Shown: positions 1 to 11,951, counted from the first letter of the stretch. The stretch is DNA of 64,000 nucleotides from Anthonomus grandis grandis (GCF_022605725.1 NC_065558.1:1364001-1428000), one strand, 5' to 3'. Numbers and translations: made by a program. Notes: generated by a model from the sequence alone, not told the origin.

Positions 1-480
1 AGAGAAATTTTATGTTTTGAACAATCATTCTGGCTTTCTATATATAAGGAAGTATTTTTATATGTAAATTCTCATTTTGTTTATTCCCGTAAAAGCTTAT
101 TGGGCTAACAAAATAAAGGGTCTATTAAAGGTGATCGTTTATATGACAAACGAAAATCCGGTTTTAACCGTTAAAAGTTCGGACTCTCGAACAACAAACT
201 GACATTTATTGCAAAACCGGCAGCTATTGTTCGACAAGACACGAAAAGGGAGAAAAGCTAAAATCGCGAAAATTTACCGCTTTTTAGCCTGTCACGGTTA
301 GTATTAAATCGGATACATCACAAGCAGTTCAGGGATCACGCTATTTTATTATATTGATTTTTTTTTTTAGTTATTTTCCCAATGTTTTGAGGCATTTTTT
401 TCGGGCATTTATTCTAGCCATTTGACGTCATGTTTTATACATCTCAGACAATTTAATTAAATTTTCATGTTCTTAAGTAA
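1..480. other. Non-coding flank, no gene seen
   Basis: No long ORF and no repeat unit is visible. Positions 100-310 are less AT-rich than the surroundings and contain several CpG-bearing words, so they may be single-copy host DNA. From about 480 the CCAGGCA-type repeat DNA begins. Confidence 0.4.
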
Positions 481-840
481 TTGGTGTAATTTTTATTTAT
501 TATCTTCCAGGGCATTGGAATAATTGGTTGAGTACTTTAGGAAAAAATGCCGGTAACATATGAAAAATAAGTTGTAATGTCAAAGATAAAAGATGATTTC
601 CAGATTTAATTAATACTTGTAAAAAAAATGTACAACTGTCTGGAATAATTAAAAAATTAACTGGAAACTGTCATCTCTCAATTTTTGTCTGTTATCTCTT
701 ATTTTGCGAGTTACGTTTAATTGGTTGAATTCCAGGCAATTAAGTTAAAAATCATTTTTTTTCAACATTCTGCCAAATCTCAGGCAATTAGGTTCATTCT
801 TCATTAAATTCCAGGCAGTCGAATCATGAAAAAATTCTTT
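480..840. repeat. CCAGGCA-type spacer of composite satellite (copy 1)
   Basis: The segment contains several versions of TTCCAGGCANTTGA and its inverse: CCAGGCAATTAAG near 735 and CCAGGCAGTCGAA near 813. From about 625 it matches the second halves of the spacers at 2401-2890 and 3165-3640, sharing the CTGGAATAATTAAAAAATT, AACTGTCATCTCT and GTTACGTTTAATTGGTT words. It therefore forms the head of a higher-order repeat that continues into the 180-bp units. Confidence 0.75.
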
Positions 841-2400
841 AATAAGAATATTGACTTGAAATATTTAAATAAATACAAACTGAAGGTATTCAAACAAATT
901 GAGGTAATTTTCAAGAAATTCGGACCATTTTTGAGGGAAATATGAAGGTTTCTATATTGGGTGTTCCAAAAATTGGGAAAATTCTTACCATCAACTTTGA
1001 CAACCTGTAAAAAAATCTTTATTTAAAATATTGACTTGGAATATTTAAAAAAATAAAAACTGAAGTTATCCAAACAAATTGAGGCAATTTTCAACAAATT
1101 TGGACCATTTTTGAAGGAAATATGAAAGTTTTTATATTGGATGTCCAAAAAATTAGGAAAAATTAGGAAAATTAGGAAAATCAACTTTGACAATCTGTAA
1201 AAAAATCTTTATTAATAATATTGACTTGAAATATTTTTAGTAATAAGAACTGAAGTTATTCAAACGAACTGAAGCCATTTTTAACAAATTTGGACCATTT
1301 TTGAGGGAAATATAAAGGTTTTTATATTGAGTGTTCCAAAAATTGGGAAAATTTTCATCATCAACTTTGACAACCTGTAAAAAAATATTTATTAGACATA
1401 TTGATTTAGAATATTTTTTTATATAAAAACTGAAGCTTTCGAAATAAACTAAAGTAACTTTGAACAAATTTTGATTATTTTTAAGGGAAATATGAAGGTT
1501 TTTATATTGGGTGTTCCAAAAATTGGGAAAATATATACCATCAACTTTGACAACCTGTAAATAATCTTTATTAAAAAAATTGACTTGAAATATTCTTAAA
1601 AATAAAAACTGAAGTTATCCAAATGAATTGAGGCAATTTTTAACAAATTTGGACCATTTTTGAGGGAAATATGAAGGTTTTCATATTGGGTGTTCCAAAA
1701 ATTGGAAACATTTTTACCACCAACTTTGACAACCTGTAAAAAAAATCTTTATTAAAAATATAGACTTGAAATATTAAAAAAAATAAGAACTGAAGTTATC
1801 CAAATGAACTGAGGTAATTTTCAACAAATTTGGAGCATTTTTGAGGAAAACATGAAGGTTTTTATATTGGGTGTTCCAAAAATTGGGAAAATGTTCACCA
1901 TCAACTTTGACAACCTGTAAAAAAATCTTTATTAAAAATATTGACTTGAAATGTTTAAATAAATAAAAACAGAAGGTATTCAAATAAATTGAGGCAATTT
2001 TTAAGAAATTCGGACCATTTTTGAGGGAAATATGAAGGTTTTTATATTGGGTGTACCAAAAATTTGGAAAATTTTCACCATCAACTTTGCCAACCTGTAA
2101 AAAAATCTTTATTAAGAATATTGACTTGGAATATATAAAAAAATAAAAACTGAAGTTATCAAACGAATTGAGGCAATTTTTAACAAATTTGGACCATTTT
2201 TAAGGGAAATACGAAGGTTTTTATATTGGATCTTCCAAAAATTGGGAAAATGTTTACCATCAATTTTGACCACCTGTAAAAAAATCTTTATTAGGCATAT
2301 TAATATGGAATATTTTTTTGTATAAAAACTAAAGTTTTCGAAATGAATTGAAGCAATTTTGAATAAATTCGGACCATTTTTGAGGAAATATGATGGTTTT
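841..2400. repeat. 180-bp satellite array A, block 1 (about 8.7 units)
   Basis: A tandem unit of about 180 bp recurs. The landmark CAACCTGTAAAAAAATC falls near 1004, 1372, 1912 and 2092, with slightly changed versions between, always about 180 bp apart. Each unit also carries ATATTGGGTGTTCCAAAAAT and GGACCATTTTTGAGGGAAAT. Copies differ by scattered substitutions and small indels, so the array is not freshly expanded. Short minus-strand ORFs here are a by-product of the repeat and are not genes. Confidence 0.92.
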
Positions 2401-2890
2401 TGTCCTGAGTGTTTCTCTCATTAAGAATCTTCCATTTTCCAGGCAGTTGAGAATCTCTAGAAAAAAAAACAACTGGCTGGAAAATACATATTGTCAGAAA
2501 AACTCAAGCAGTTGATTCCCAATAATTTATATAAGAAGAATCCTTGGAATTTAAAAACTTCCAAGTAAAAGGGCAAAGGGTTTTTTTGGAGAGTCTTAAC
2601 TGCCTGGAACATGTAAATGATTGAGGTATTATTGTCAAATTTTTTTTGTCCTCCCAAGTGATTGAAGTAGTTATTGATCTCGTCCAGGCAGTTGAAAAGT
2701 AGAAAATGTTCAACTGCCTGGAATAATTAAAAAATTTACTGAAAACTGTCATCTCTCATTTTCCGAGTTACGTTTAATTGGTTCATTTTCTATTGAATTC
2801 CCGGCAGTTGAGTCAAAAATCAATTTTTTTAAAATTCTGCCAAATTTCAGGCAATTAGGTTCATTCCTAATTAAATTACAGGCAGTCGAA
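2401..2890. repeat. CCAGGCA-type spacer of composite satellite (copy 2)
   Basis: This spacer of about 490 bp breaks the 180-bp array. It contains TTCCAGGCAGTTGAG near 2438, TAACTGCCTGGAAC near 2598, CCAGGCAGTTGAAAAG near 2686 and CAACTGCCTGGAATAA near 2710, plus weaker copies near 2850 and 2880. Opposed copies of the core could pair into hairpins. Confidence 0.8.
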
Positions 2891-3164
2891 TCATAAAAAA
2901 ATTCTTTAATAAGAATATTAACTTGAATAATTAAAAAAAACAAAACTAATGTTTTCCAAATGACTTGAAGCAATTTTTAATAAATTAGGATCATTTTTGA
3001 GGGAAATATGAAGGTTTTTATATTGGGTGTTCCAAAAATTAGGAAAATTTTCACCATCAACTTTGACAACCTGTAAAAAAATCATTATTAGGCATATTGA
3101 TTTGGAGTATTTTTTTTATATAAAAACTGAAGCTTTCGAAATGCATTGAAGCAATTTTGAACAA
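2891..3164. repeat. 180-bp satellite array A, block 2 (about 1.5 units)
   Basis: The 180-bp unit resumes, with its GGGTGTTCCAAAAAT and CAACCTGTAAAAAAATC landmarks near 3025 and 3067, then gives way again to the CCAGGCA spacer. Confidence 0.85.
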
Positions 3165-3640
3165 ATTCGGAAAATACAGATTGTCAGAAAAAATGAGAAA
3201 ATTCACGCAATTGATTCCCAATAATTTATATACGAAGAATCCTTGGAATTTAAAAACTTCCAAGTAAAAGGGAGTAGTTATTTACGGAAGTTCTTTTTTT
3301 ATTTTGGAAAGTCTCAACTGTTTGGAATATATAAATGAGTGAGGTATTATTGTCAAATTTTTTTTGTCCTCCCAAGTGCTTCAAGTAGTTATTGATCTCG
3401 TCCAGGCAGTTGAAAAATAGAAAATATTCAAGTGCCAGGAATAATTAAAAAATTAACTGGAAACTGTCACCTCTTAATTTTCGTCTGTTCTCTCATTTTC
3501 CGTCTTACGTTTAATTGGTTCATTTTCTATTCAATTCCAGGCAGTTAAGTCAAAAATCAATTTTTTTTAAATTCTGCCAAATTTCAGGAAATTAGGTTCA
3601 TTCTTCATTAAATTCCAGGCAGTCGAATCATAAAATAATT
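3165..3640. repeat. CCAGGCA-type spacer of composite satellite (copy 3)
   Basis: This is close to the spacer at 2401-2890, sharing TTGATTCCCAATAATTTATA, TCCTCCCAAGTG and CGTCCAGGCAGTTGAAAA. It differs by indels and by a missing first portion. The spacer and the 180-bp block together form the higher-order unit. Confidence 0.8.
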
Positions 3641-4990
3641 CTTTAATAAGAATATTGACTTCAAATATTAAAATTACCAAATATATAAAATATAATGTTT
3701 TATAAACGACTTGAAGGAATTTTGAATAAATTTGGGCCATTTTTGAGGGAAATATGAAAGTTTTTTTTATTGGATGTCCCAAAAATTGGAGACATTTTTA
3801 CCATCAACTTTGACAACCTGTAAAAAAGCTTTATTAAACATATTGACTTAAAATATTCTTAAAAATAAAAGCTGAAGTTATCCAAATGAACTAAAGCAAT
3901 TTTCAACAAATTTGGATCATTTTTGAGGGAAATATGAAGGTTTTTATATTGGGTGTTCCAAAAATTAGGAAAATTGTCACCATCAACTTTGACAACCTGT
4001 AAAAAAATCTTTATTAAGCATATTGATATGGAATATTTTTTTATATAAAAACTGAAGTTTTCGAAATGAATTGAAGCAATTTTGAACAAATTTGGACCAT
4101 TCTTGAGGGAAATATGAAGGTTTTTATATTGGGCGTACTAAAAATTGGGCAAATTTTCACCAACGACTTTGACAACCGGTAAAAAAATCTTTATTAGACA
4201 TATTGATATGGAATATTTTTTTATATAAAAACTGAAGCTTTCGAAATAAAATAAAGTAATTTTGAACAAATTTTGATTTTTTTTTAAGGGAAATATGAAG
4301 GTTTTTATATTGGTTGTTTCAAAAATTGGAGACATTTTTACCATCAAATTTGACAACCTGTAACAAAATCTTTATTAGAACTATTGGCTTGAAATATTTG
4401 TAATAATTAAAACTGAAGTTATCCAAACGAATTGAGGCAATTTTTAACAAATTTGGACCGTTTTTGAGAGAAATATAAAAGTTTTTATATTGGGTGTTCC
4501 AAAAATTGGAAACATTTTTACCATCAACTTTGACAATCTGTAAAAAAAATTTTATTAAAAATATTGTTTTGGAATATTTAAAAAAGTAAAAACTGAAGTT
4601 ATTTAAACCAACTGAGGTAATTTTCAACAAATTTGGACCATTTTTGAGGGAAATATAAAGGTTTTTATATTAGGTGTTCCAAAAATTGGGCAAATTTTTA
4701 CCATCAACTTTGACAACCTGTAAAAAATTTATTATTAAAAATATTAACTTGAAATATTTAAAAGAATAAAAACTGAAATTATCCAAATGAATTGAGGTAA
4801 TTTTCAACAAATTTGGACCATTTTTGAGGGAAATATGAAGGTTTTTATATTGGGTGTTCCAAAAATTGAGAAAACAACAACTGAACAACTGAAACAACTG
4901 AACAAATTCGATCAATTTTTGAGAAAATATGATGAATTATAATCTTCCATTTTCCAGGCAGTTGAACCTCTAGAAAAAAAAACAAGTTCT
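3641..4990. repeat. 180-bp satellite array A, block 3 (about 7 units), ending in spacer start
   Basis: The 180-bp units run to about 4880. The last 110 bp return to the start of the spacer: AATCTTCCATTTTCCAGGCA recurs near 4940 as it does near 2425, followed by CTCTAGAAAAAAAAAC. The array therefore stops at the same internal point at which a spacer normally begins. Confidence 0.88.
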
Positions 4991-5779
4991 ACTGGTTTAA
5001 GAGATTCTTGTTAGTCCCTCTTCATACCTCAAAAAATATTAATTATATTTATCTTAGAAACAGCAACTTATTCATTCATGTTCTAAACCTTCTTCTGATA
5101 GGTCATAGGACTCGTCAAATAGATGATTCCTTGGTAAAACAATTTACCATTGTGTTCCCCTATATATTAGACAAACGTTAGATATTAAAAAGTTCAAAAG
5201 CAACTGAAAATGGCATTTATTAACTAAAGCATATTACAACCTTGATCGATTTACTGACATCATTTTCACCTTGTGTTTTATTCTATTATTGTTTAATTTA
5301 CTTCCTTTAAGTTCTCTTTGCTTATTTTTTAATAATGTGTTTTTTAAATTTTGCAGGCAGTTTATCCGTTTTAAAATTAGATATTACATTACATTTCACT
5401 CATCTGTGAAGTTAAGTCACTATTTTTGAAGAAATAAATAAATGCAATTCATGTAGAATTTTATACGAAACACAAAATTGGTAAAAGAATTTTTTTAAAG
5501 CCTAATTTTTATACTATCATTGGTAGAGGCAATATTAAATAAAAATTTACAGGCATTAAAATGTTAAAATGAGGAGGTAGTACCTCTCTGTCCCTCTAAA
5601 AATAAGTAGTGGATAGTACACCTCTATACCGCATTAAAAAAATAATAATATACTTAAAAGAATCTTATATAAAATAAAGCACAATCCAATAATCGCAACT
5701 TCCTTCCTTACTTCCTTCCTCACAACGATTGAAGAAAATATGTAAGGAATTTTTTGTTTATTCTGCCACTCTACCGTGC
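4991..5779. other. AT-rich non-coding stretch
   Basis: I see no gene or clear tandem repeat. Near 5570-5640 there is a short internal echo (two TACCTCTCT / ACACCTCTA words about 40 bp apart). The sequence becomes CT-rich from 5700 as it approaches the CpG-bearing segment downstream. Confidence 0.35.
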
Positions 5780-6134
5780 CCTCTCTCTCACTCACGCACT
5801 CACGCGGTACCGCGATACAGTTTTTAAAGCGGTCGCTCGTTAGTCGCTTTAAAATCGCGCTGAAAGTAAAAACGTGTCGTCGATAATAACGTTCGTATGT
5901 ACTTTAGTATTTATTTGTTAATTTAAAAAAATATATATATATAAATAATATATAAACATATTAACAACGCGATTAGTTTAGTTTTTTTTTGTGTATGTGT
6001 GTTTGATGTGTTAAGTTACTATGTGGGGAATTAACGTGTGCGCGAGTGTATTATGTGGAATTTGACTGATTTTTTAAGTTGACAACTTATTTGGATAATA
6101 CACGTTTTATATATTATGATGGATTATTTTATTG
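5780..6134 (+). promoter_or_regulatory. Candidate promoter and first exon with strong splice donor
   Basis: Positions 5785-5900 are rich in CpG (CACGCGGTACCGCGATAC, AAAATCGCGCTG), which stands out in an AT-rich window. At 6116 two successive ATG codons open a seven-codon start that runs into TTG/GTAAGTAT, a near-perfect donor after 6134, in phase 1. This would fit the 5' end of a transcript on the + strand. The phase does not match a simple join to either plausible acceptor before the 27738 exon, so the partner exon is unknown. It may be a first exon of this gene through an unseen exon, a start for another gene, or chance. Confidence 0.4.
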
Positions 6135-6896
6135 GTAAGTATACGATCGTTTTTGAAAAATAATAATTTGTTCAGCAGCAGCAGCAATGGTTTCATTTTT
6201 TTTTAAATGCATATTTTAAAAGGGTTAAAGTTCGATTATTTTTATCTTATCTTTAAATATTATTTGGCGTATATTATGTAGGGTAACTGTTAAGTACCTT
6301 GATATATGGTTAAACCATTGTATTCTTACAGATTTTCCAGGTAGTAGTCCTTAGTGTCTTTGGGTTTTTTGAAGGATATTTTTATTACAGGCATTTGAAG
6401 AATTTTTCCAATTTTTCATGAATTGAAAGTTTTTTTTTACATGTTTTTGAAGAAAAAATTGAACACATTCTAGGCATTAACTGAGAATTTTTTTACATAA
6501 AAAATTATAAATACTTAGTACAGTTTTTAGTACCTTGTATCAATTTACGCCTTTTTCAAATATTTATAGTCATGTTCAATGAATACTCAATTAACTTTTT
6601 ATATTTTCCAGTAATTTATTAGTGTTTCCCAGGCAATAATTTTTAATGTCTTTTTGTTTTCAAAGGAGATTTTTAAATTTTTATTTCAGACATTTGAAGG
6701 CTTCATTTAAACTATGAATAACGTTAAAAAAACATGAAATATGTTATAAGTCTCCAATAAAAACTAGGATGCCATTAGTATTTTTTATATATAAAAAACA
6801 ACAAAACACATCGAAAAAAAAACCGTTTTTTAGTTGCATGATTTCAATGGGGATTGAGTTGGGTTTAGTTTATAATATGTCTTCTCCCTACTTAGA
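6135..6896. repeat. Degenerate CCAGGCA-type repeat DNA
   Basis: There is no gene here. Two related segments, about 6325-6470 and 6600-6710, each carry an altered CCAGGCA core followed about 45 bp later by a CAGGCATTTGAAG / CAGACATTTGAAG word. They look like two diverged units about 290 bp apart. Confidence 0.5.
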
Positions 6897-6898
6897 TA

Positions 6899-8460
6899 CA
6901 GTAGTGGAAAAAGTAGAGCAACATTTCAAAATACTATATTTTTTTTAAGCAGTGAATGTAAGCTAGAAGTAAAATTAATTCCAGTAATTTATTATTACAC
7001 AAGCAATTTAATATTAAGAAAAAAAAACATGTTTTCTTGTCCTTAGTATTTTTATATTAAAAAAATATTTTTTATGTGGAAAAAAGTAAAGCAACATTTT
7101 TAAATATTCGTTTTTATTTCATTTCTGATAAATAAAAAGAAAACATAAGTTAATATTTTGTAAAGTACCCGTTATTCTTAATTACATCTTCACAACGTTT
7201 TGGCATAGATCTTATTAGCTTAGAAATAATCCCTGGATCCATATTCACCCATGCTTCCTTCAATGCTTCAAACAATTCTTGCTGATTTTTATAAGATTTT
7301 CCTCTGATTTTGGAATCTTAAATGTCCCACAGATTCTCAATTGGATTGAGATCAGGGGATTGTAAAGGCCATTCCATTACATTAATGTTTTCCTTTCTGA
7401 ACCAAGCTTTTACGAACCGAGAAGAATGCTTGGGATAGTTGTCCTGTTGAAATAAATGTCTTAAAGGCATAGTATCATCAGCATATGGAATCATTTGGCT
7501 CTCTAATATGTCCTTATATTAAAACCAATCCATTATACCTTCTATTTTATACAGGGCGCCCATACCATAGCCCGAAAAGCATCCCCAAACCATTACTGCT
7601 CCACCACCATGTTTCACTATTGGACAGGTATACTTGGGTTGAGTCTTTCACTGACAGGGCGTCTAACATCACTTTTGTACAAACAAAACTTGGATTCATC
7701 GCTCCAGATTACCTTTTTCCAATCATGCTTTGTATAATGTAGATGCGTTTTGGCAAAACTTAAACGGGAACGTCTATTTTGTTTGACAGCAGCGGTTTTT
7801 TTGGCAGGTCTTTTCGCAAATAACTTGGCCTCTAATAGTCTATTTCTCACCGTCCTCGAAGTCACGTTTACTCCAAGCTCTTCGGATATGCGGTGCTTTA
7901 TCTTATTGGATCCCAGAAAAGGCTCATTTTTAGCAATTTTGATAATTTGTCTATCGGTATATGGAGTGGTTTTTCTACGTCTCCCTGACTTTTTCTTAAC
8001 AGATAAATCGCTATTTATATGAAACTGCTTAATTATACGAGACACGATAGATCTATGTAACCTAAATGTCTTTGCAATGGCAATCTGCTTTTGACCACTT
8101 TTTTATAAATCAACAATTCTATTTTTAATATCGACAGATAAATTAATGTTTACCGCGAGGCATCTTAAGCAGCCAAATACCGTCAACTTATCAGTTTAAA
8201 CTAACACTAAGTAAAATATTTTGCATGATTTGAGAAATATTAAATTATATAATATCAAAAATGTTGCTTTACTTTTTTCTACTCTGAAGTATTCTTTTTT
8301 GTGTCCCTTGGTAAAACGAGATAAGAATTAACAGTTTTTATTGGCAAATCATTTATAAGTACCATATGTTTTTATCTACAGAAATTTTATGCTAAAAGTC
8401 ATCATCTAATATTTTATTTTAGCAACTTATTAAATGTTGCTCTACATTTTTCCACTACTG
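6899..8460 (-). mobile_element. Tc1-like transposon, ends complete, transposase broken
   Basis: The 1562-bp element has inverted ends CAGTAGTGGAAAAA...GCAACAT and a TA dinucleotide on each side (6897-6898 and 8461-8462), the standard Tc1/mariner target duplication. A second inner pair of the terminal motif (near 7078-7100 and 8258-8282, GGAAAAAAGTAAAGCAACAT and its inverse) gives the inverted-repeat/direct-repeat layout known from some Tc1 elements. The transposase lies on the minus strand. The right end abuts a TA microsatellite (8461-8480), which probably offered TA targets. Confidence 0.93.
7150..8163 (-). pseudogene. Tc1-family transposase, inactivated
   Basis: The minus-strand reading starts at the ATG at 8163 (MPRGK) but meets a stop or frameshift within the first codons. 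It is then open from 8045 to about 7620. Helix-turn-helix and linker sequence (RRRKTTPYTDRQI) is followed by the first catalytic Asp in WSDESKF. After a frameshift near 7620 the reading continues with GGGAVMVWGCFSG, the second Asp in FQQDNYPKHSS and the Glu in PDLNPIENLW, then ends at NNGYFTKY. This is a DD34E triad of Tc1 type in the usual order. Full-length family members are about 340 residues, so the gene is nearly full length but carries at least one stop and one frameshift. The enzyme would have cut and joined the TIRs of this element. Confidence 0.92.
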
Positions 8461-8480
8461 TATATATATATATATATATA
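8461..8480. repeat. TA microsatellite
   Basis: The TA dinucleotide is repeated ten times between the right end of the Tc1 element and a CAGGGTGTCCC word that looks like the end of another DNA element. Confidence 0.9.
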
Positions 8481-8813
8481 CAGGGTGTCCCAACACTCAA
8501 GTATAAGCCGATAAAGGGCAATAGACCAGAATCAAAAAAAATACTAAAAAAATCTATGTTGAGTACTTTTAAAATTATAGGCATTCATAGAAAAACCGAA
8601 AAAAATTGACACCCCCTGTTGACCTTTTTAGTACTGTGGCTACAAATTTTCGAATTTCTTAACATTTTTTTTTTAATGTAACCCTAAATAACCTTTCGAC
8701 AAATTACAAAACTAAATTCAAACACAACTGTTCACATTTTTAAGAAATTATCAGATATTTGCGCAACTTGTCTTGAAAATTGTATCTTTTGACCATCATT
8801 TCCCAAATTTAAC
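8481..8813. mobile_element. Probable terminal fragment of a DNA transposon
   Basis: The segment begins CAGGGTGTCCCAACACTCAA directly after TA. It thus resembles the CAGGGTGT termini of the IS630-like elements at 20873 and 44195. No partner terminus was found before the next element at 8816, and no coding sequence is visible. It is probably a truncated end or a MITE. Confidence 0.4.
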
Positions 8814-9075
8814 TACAGTACCTATTGGCCATAATAGTTGGAACTTTTGAAAATTTATTATATTTTGTGTGCCTTTTATTAAACATTTTATTTTCTCTTA
8901 TAAAGTTGTTGTACACGAAAAACTAGTGTTAATTAATTTAAATCTTCACAAAAATTCAGCACCAGTAGCAGTTCGTAATAAAAATTGAAAAAAAGCTGGA
9001 CAAAATACTTGAAACTAAATGATTTTTATTTAAAAACGACATAAAACATAACTTATTGAAACCATATTACTATAA

Positions 9076-9745
9076 TTAATATTTGCTATGGTAACCCTTA
9101 CCATTAATTACTGCCTGCATTCTTCTGGGCATTGATTCAATCAAATTTTCAATTATTTGTCTGTCAATGTGAGTCCAGGCTTCAACAAGCTTATGAAATA
9201 GTTCATCAGCATTTTTGACTGTTCTGGATGCCCGAATTTTGCGATCCAGATGTTCCCATAAATTTTCAATGGGGTTTAAGTCTGGATTCTGGGCCGGCCA
9301 CTTTAAAACTGTGATCTTTTCTCGGTCCAACCATTCTTTTACCAATTTTGACGAATGTTTTGGATCGTTATCATGCTGGAATACAAAATTTACTGGCATA
9401 GACTCAAATGTGTAAGGCTCCATTGTATTTCGCAAAATATTCCGATACATAAATCGATTCATTTTCCCCACAATTTTATGTATTGGCCCAGTACCATACC
9501 AAGAAAAGCATCCCCATACCACCTCCATGTTTAACCGTAGGTCGGATAAACTTTTTCTTGAGTCTTTCACCTTTCGGTCGTCTTACATGAAGTATTCCAT
9601 CCCTGGAAAACGCAGATTAAACTTAGATTCGTCACTGAATAGCACTTTTTTCCAATCTTGTACAGTCCAGTTAAGAAGATCCATTGCAAATTGTAGGCGT
9701 AACTTGACATCGCTATAAATACTATCTTTGTGAAAGCCGAACACC
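9076..9745 (-). pseudogene. Tc1 transposase, C-terminal two thirds
   Basis: This minus-strand piece starts near RLQFAMDLLNWTVQDWKKV and includes the first Asp in VLFSDESKFNL. A stop follows at about 9588, and a frameshift just after leads into the long open part (9570-9076) with VVWGCFSWYG, the second Asp in FQHDNDPKHSS, the Glu in NPDLNPIENLWEHLDRK and the end NGKGYHSKY before TAA. Spacing fits DD34E. The sequence is distinct from the Tc1 copy at 7150-8163, so this is another Tc1 subfamily. Only the first part is damaged. Confidence 0.92.
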
Positions 9746-10567
9746 AAAAATGGTCATGGAACAGCCCTGATGGAAATATAAAAAGAACTTTAGATTATAA
9801 GAAGGTAAGTCACTATAGCATCTCTTAAAAACGAGATGCTACAGTATTAAATTGGCTGTCGATAGGTAGTCACTATAGAATGCCCTGGGCAACAATAAGA
9901 ATGAACGTAAGGAGGGAGAGAGGGCAATACTTACTATGACGAAAAGAAATAAGTGGACCACAGTCGAAAATAGTAGTACAAAAGTTTATATGAAATAGAG
10001 GCGAGAAATGTTGCAGAAACACCTGACAAACGAAAAACAGTTAAGACAGATAAATAGAGAAATATAGAAAATCAAAGGCATTTCGAAAAAAATAGAAGGG
10101 ATTATAACAACAAATAGATAAGGAGGACTAATAAAGAGAATAAAAGCATCAAAGTATTTGAGAAAAAAACTCTCAAAAGAAATTGAGATTAATAAAGTGA
10201 AGGATAAAAACAGGCAACCCTCCACAGATAAAAAAGAAAGTCTGGAAATCATAAAATAATTTTATTCAAACCTCTACAACAAAAGACCAAAAGAAAATGA
10301 TCTCCAGATAATCCCTCATATTATTAATAATGGGAAGAGCTGCCGGAAATAACTACATGGGAAGTTAAGAAATCACTATCAGAAATGAAGAACGGTAAAG
10401 CTACTTATGAAGATGGTATTGTGGTCAAGGCAGTTAAGGAAGGGGGAGAGATATACTGAAGTAAATAACAGTCTTATTTAATAAATGTCTTATAGAAGCA
10501 ACATACCCTACAGATTAGACCAATGACCATACAACTTGGAATTCGACAGGGAGACACAATCTCGCCT
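9746..10567 (+). mobile_element. RTE-like LINE fragment inserted in the Tc1 element
   Basis: This + strand fragment is out of frame in places. It contains RNIENQRHFEKNRRDYN near 10055, then PEITTWEVKKSLSEMKNGKA with EDGIV (10340-10420), and GIRQGDTISPKLFTT near 10540. These are hallmarks of the linker before the reverse transcriptase and of its conserved RQGD(T/P)xSP(K/L)LF block in RTE-type LINEs, often annotated as craniofacial-development-protein-2-like. The YxDD part is absent, so this is a short fragment. It interrupts the transposase between its LRKKN and VKLRLQF parts. Confidence 0.75.
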
Positions 10568-10849
10568 AAGCTGTTTACCACGCTTCGGGAGTACGCATTT
10601 TTCTTCCGCAGCAAAGGTTTTTTAGCAGGTCTGTAGCTGCTAAGTCCACCAGAACACAATCGCCTTCTTACCGTTCTTGCAGAGATATTGGAAGGCTCAC
10701 CTTCATTTAATTTTTGTAAAATTTTGGAGGATGACAAAAATGGGTCATTCTGGCAAATATTTAAAATTCGCCTATCTACACGAGCAGTCGTGGCTTTAGG
10801 TCTTCCAGTGCTTTTACCTGGTACCACATTTCCAAATATACGATATTTT
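10568..10849 (-). pseudogene. Tc1 transposase, middle piece
   Basis: The minus-strand reading has VVPGKSTGRPKATTARVDRR (GRPK-type linker), ILNICQNDPFLSSSKILQKL, then NISARTVRRRLCSGGL and YRPAKKPLLRKKN. This matches the second helix-turn-helix and linker region of Tc1 transposases. It continues the N-terminal piece (12079-11952) across the piggyBac insertion and leads to the C-terminal piece across the LINE insertion. Confidence 0.88.
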
Positions 10850-11951
10850 TTAACACGTTCGCTGCCAACTCGGTTTATAAGACCAAAAATTTATTAGTTT
10901 TATTCGCCACTACGGTTTGTAAAACTGAGAAGAATATTTGCCACGTTCGCTAACGCGATCTATAGCACCAAGCAAAATATTCAATATTTCTATGCCAACT
11001 GTTTTATTTTATATTGGTTTAGGGCTGGTGATAGACCGAGTTAACGCCTGAGTATAGCTGGAACATATAAGTTTTTTTTAAAATATGACAAACTCGAGAT
11101 GATTTTGCATATTTGATTTCTAGATATGGGAGATTAGAGAAACAAGAACATTTTACTTAATATATTGTTTCTTTTTGAAATAATCTGAAACAAAAACCAG
11201 TAGTTTACAATAATAATGAATGCACAAACGTAATAAAAAAAATCTATCTATGGATTTAAAAATCTATGAAATTTATTGAATCATTCCAAGCAGAAAAACG
11301 ATTCACCATCACAGCCTTTACAATAAAAACGTACTCCAGTGAGTTTTCGTGCTTTGTTTTATTTTTTTTTGGTTCTAAGTTTTTTATAGCGTTTACTGCA
11401 AGGTCTTCATTTTTTTATAGTGCTTTTGGCGTTTTCTTTTTGGAGCAATCTCTGCATCTGGTTTCTCTCAAGGATCCTGGCTTCACAAACTCATATTTGA
11501 CAGCTTCTCGAAACTGAAGTAAGGGAACTGTGCTCAGCTATCAATAATTACTCCATATCATATAATCAGCTAAATCGCCTTCTGTATCTGTGTTTTGTGT
11601 AGGCACGGAGACAGCACTACTTCCTGACAATGGAGAATTTGTGCCAGAATTAGCAGATAAATAGGGAGCCGGTAGAATTTATATCGGAACTTCCAGATGA
11701 TTCATTATCAGTGGGTTTATAGTTTTTATCTGCGATTCTATCGTCTAAGAAAATTAACCCATAAAGATGTATAAGACCTTCGCAGTCCAGTTATTTTCAG
11801 AAGTTAACTCAGTTAAGTTTGACTAACTCAAATTTAAAACATGTTTTGGATATCAAAATAGAGTTGTAAACAAATCAAAAAATTTAAAAATAGGCATAAA
11901 ACAGGCGCTAGTGACATAATAGCAAATTTTTCTTGGCAGTGAACGTGTTAA
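10850..11951 (-). mobile_element. piggyBac-type element with TTAA duplication, internally deleted
   Basis: TTAA lies at 10850-10853 and 11948-11951. Inside them are the inverted ends CACGTTCGCTGCCAA (10854-10868) and the inverse of CACGTTCACTGCCAA (11933-11947), 14 of 15 matching. A second CACGTTCGCT copy near 10941 forms a subterminal repeat. The minus strand shows an acidic serine-rich N-terminal part (NESSGSSDIN near 11700). It then shows a C-terminal cysteine-rich domain, TRCRDCSKKK near 11450 and FYCKGCDGESFFCLECFN near 11300, as in piggyBac transposases. The catalytic core is missing, so the 1.1-kb copy is non-autonomous. Confidence 0.9.

Noticed and set aside
1237..4915. Series of short minus-strand ORFs with similar proteins
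   Set aside because: They repeat with the 180-bp satellite period and arise from its composition, not from a gene family.
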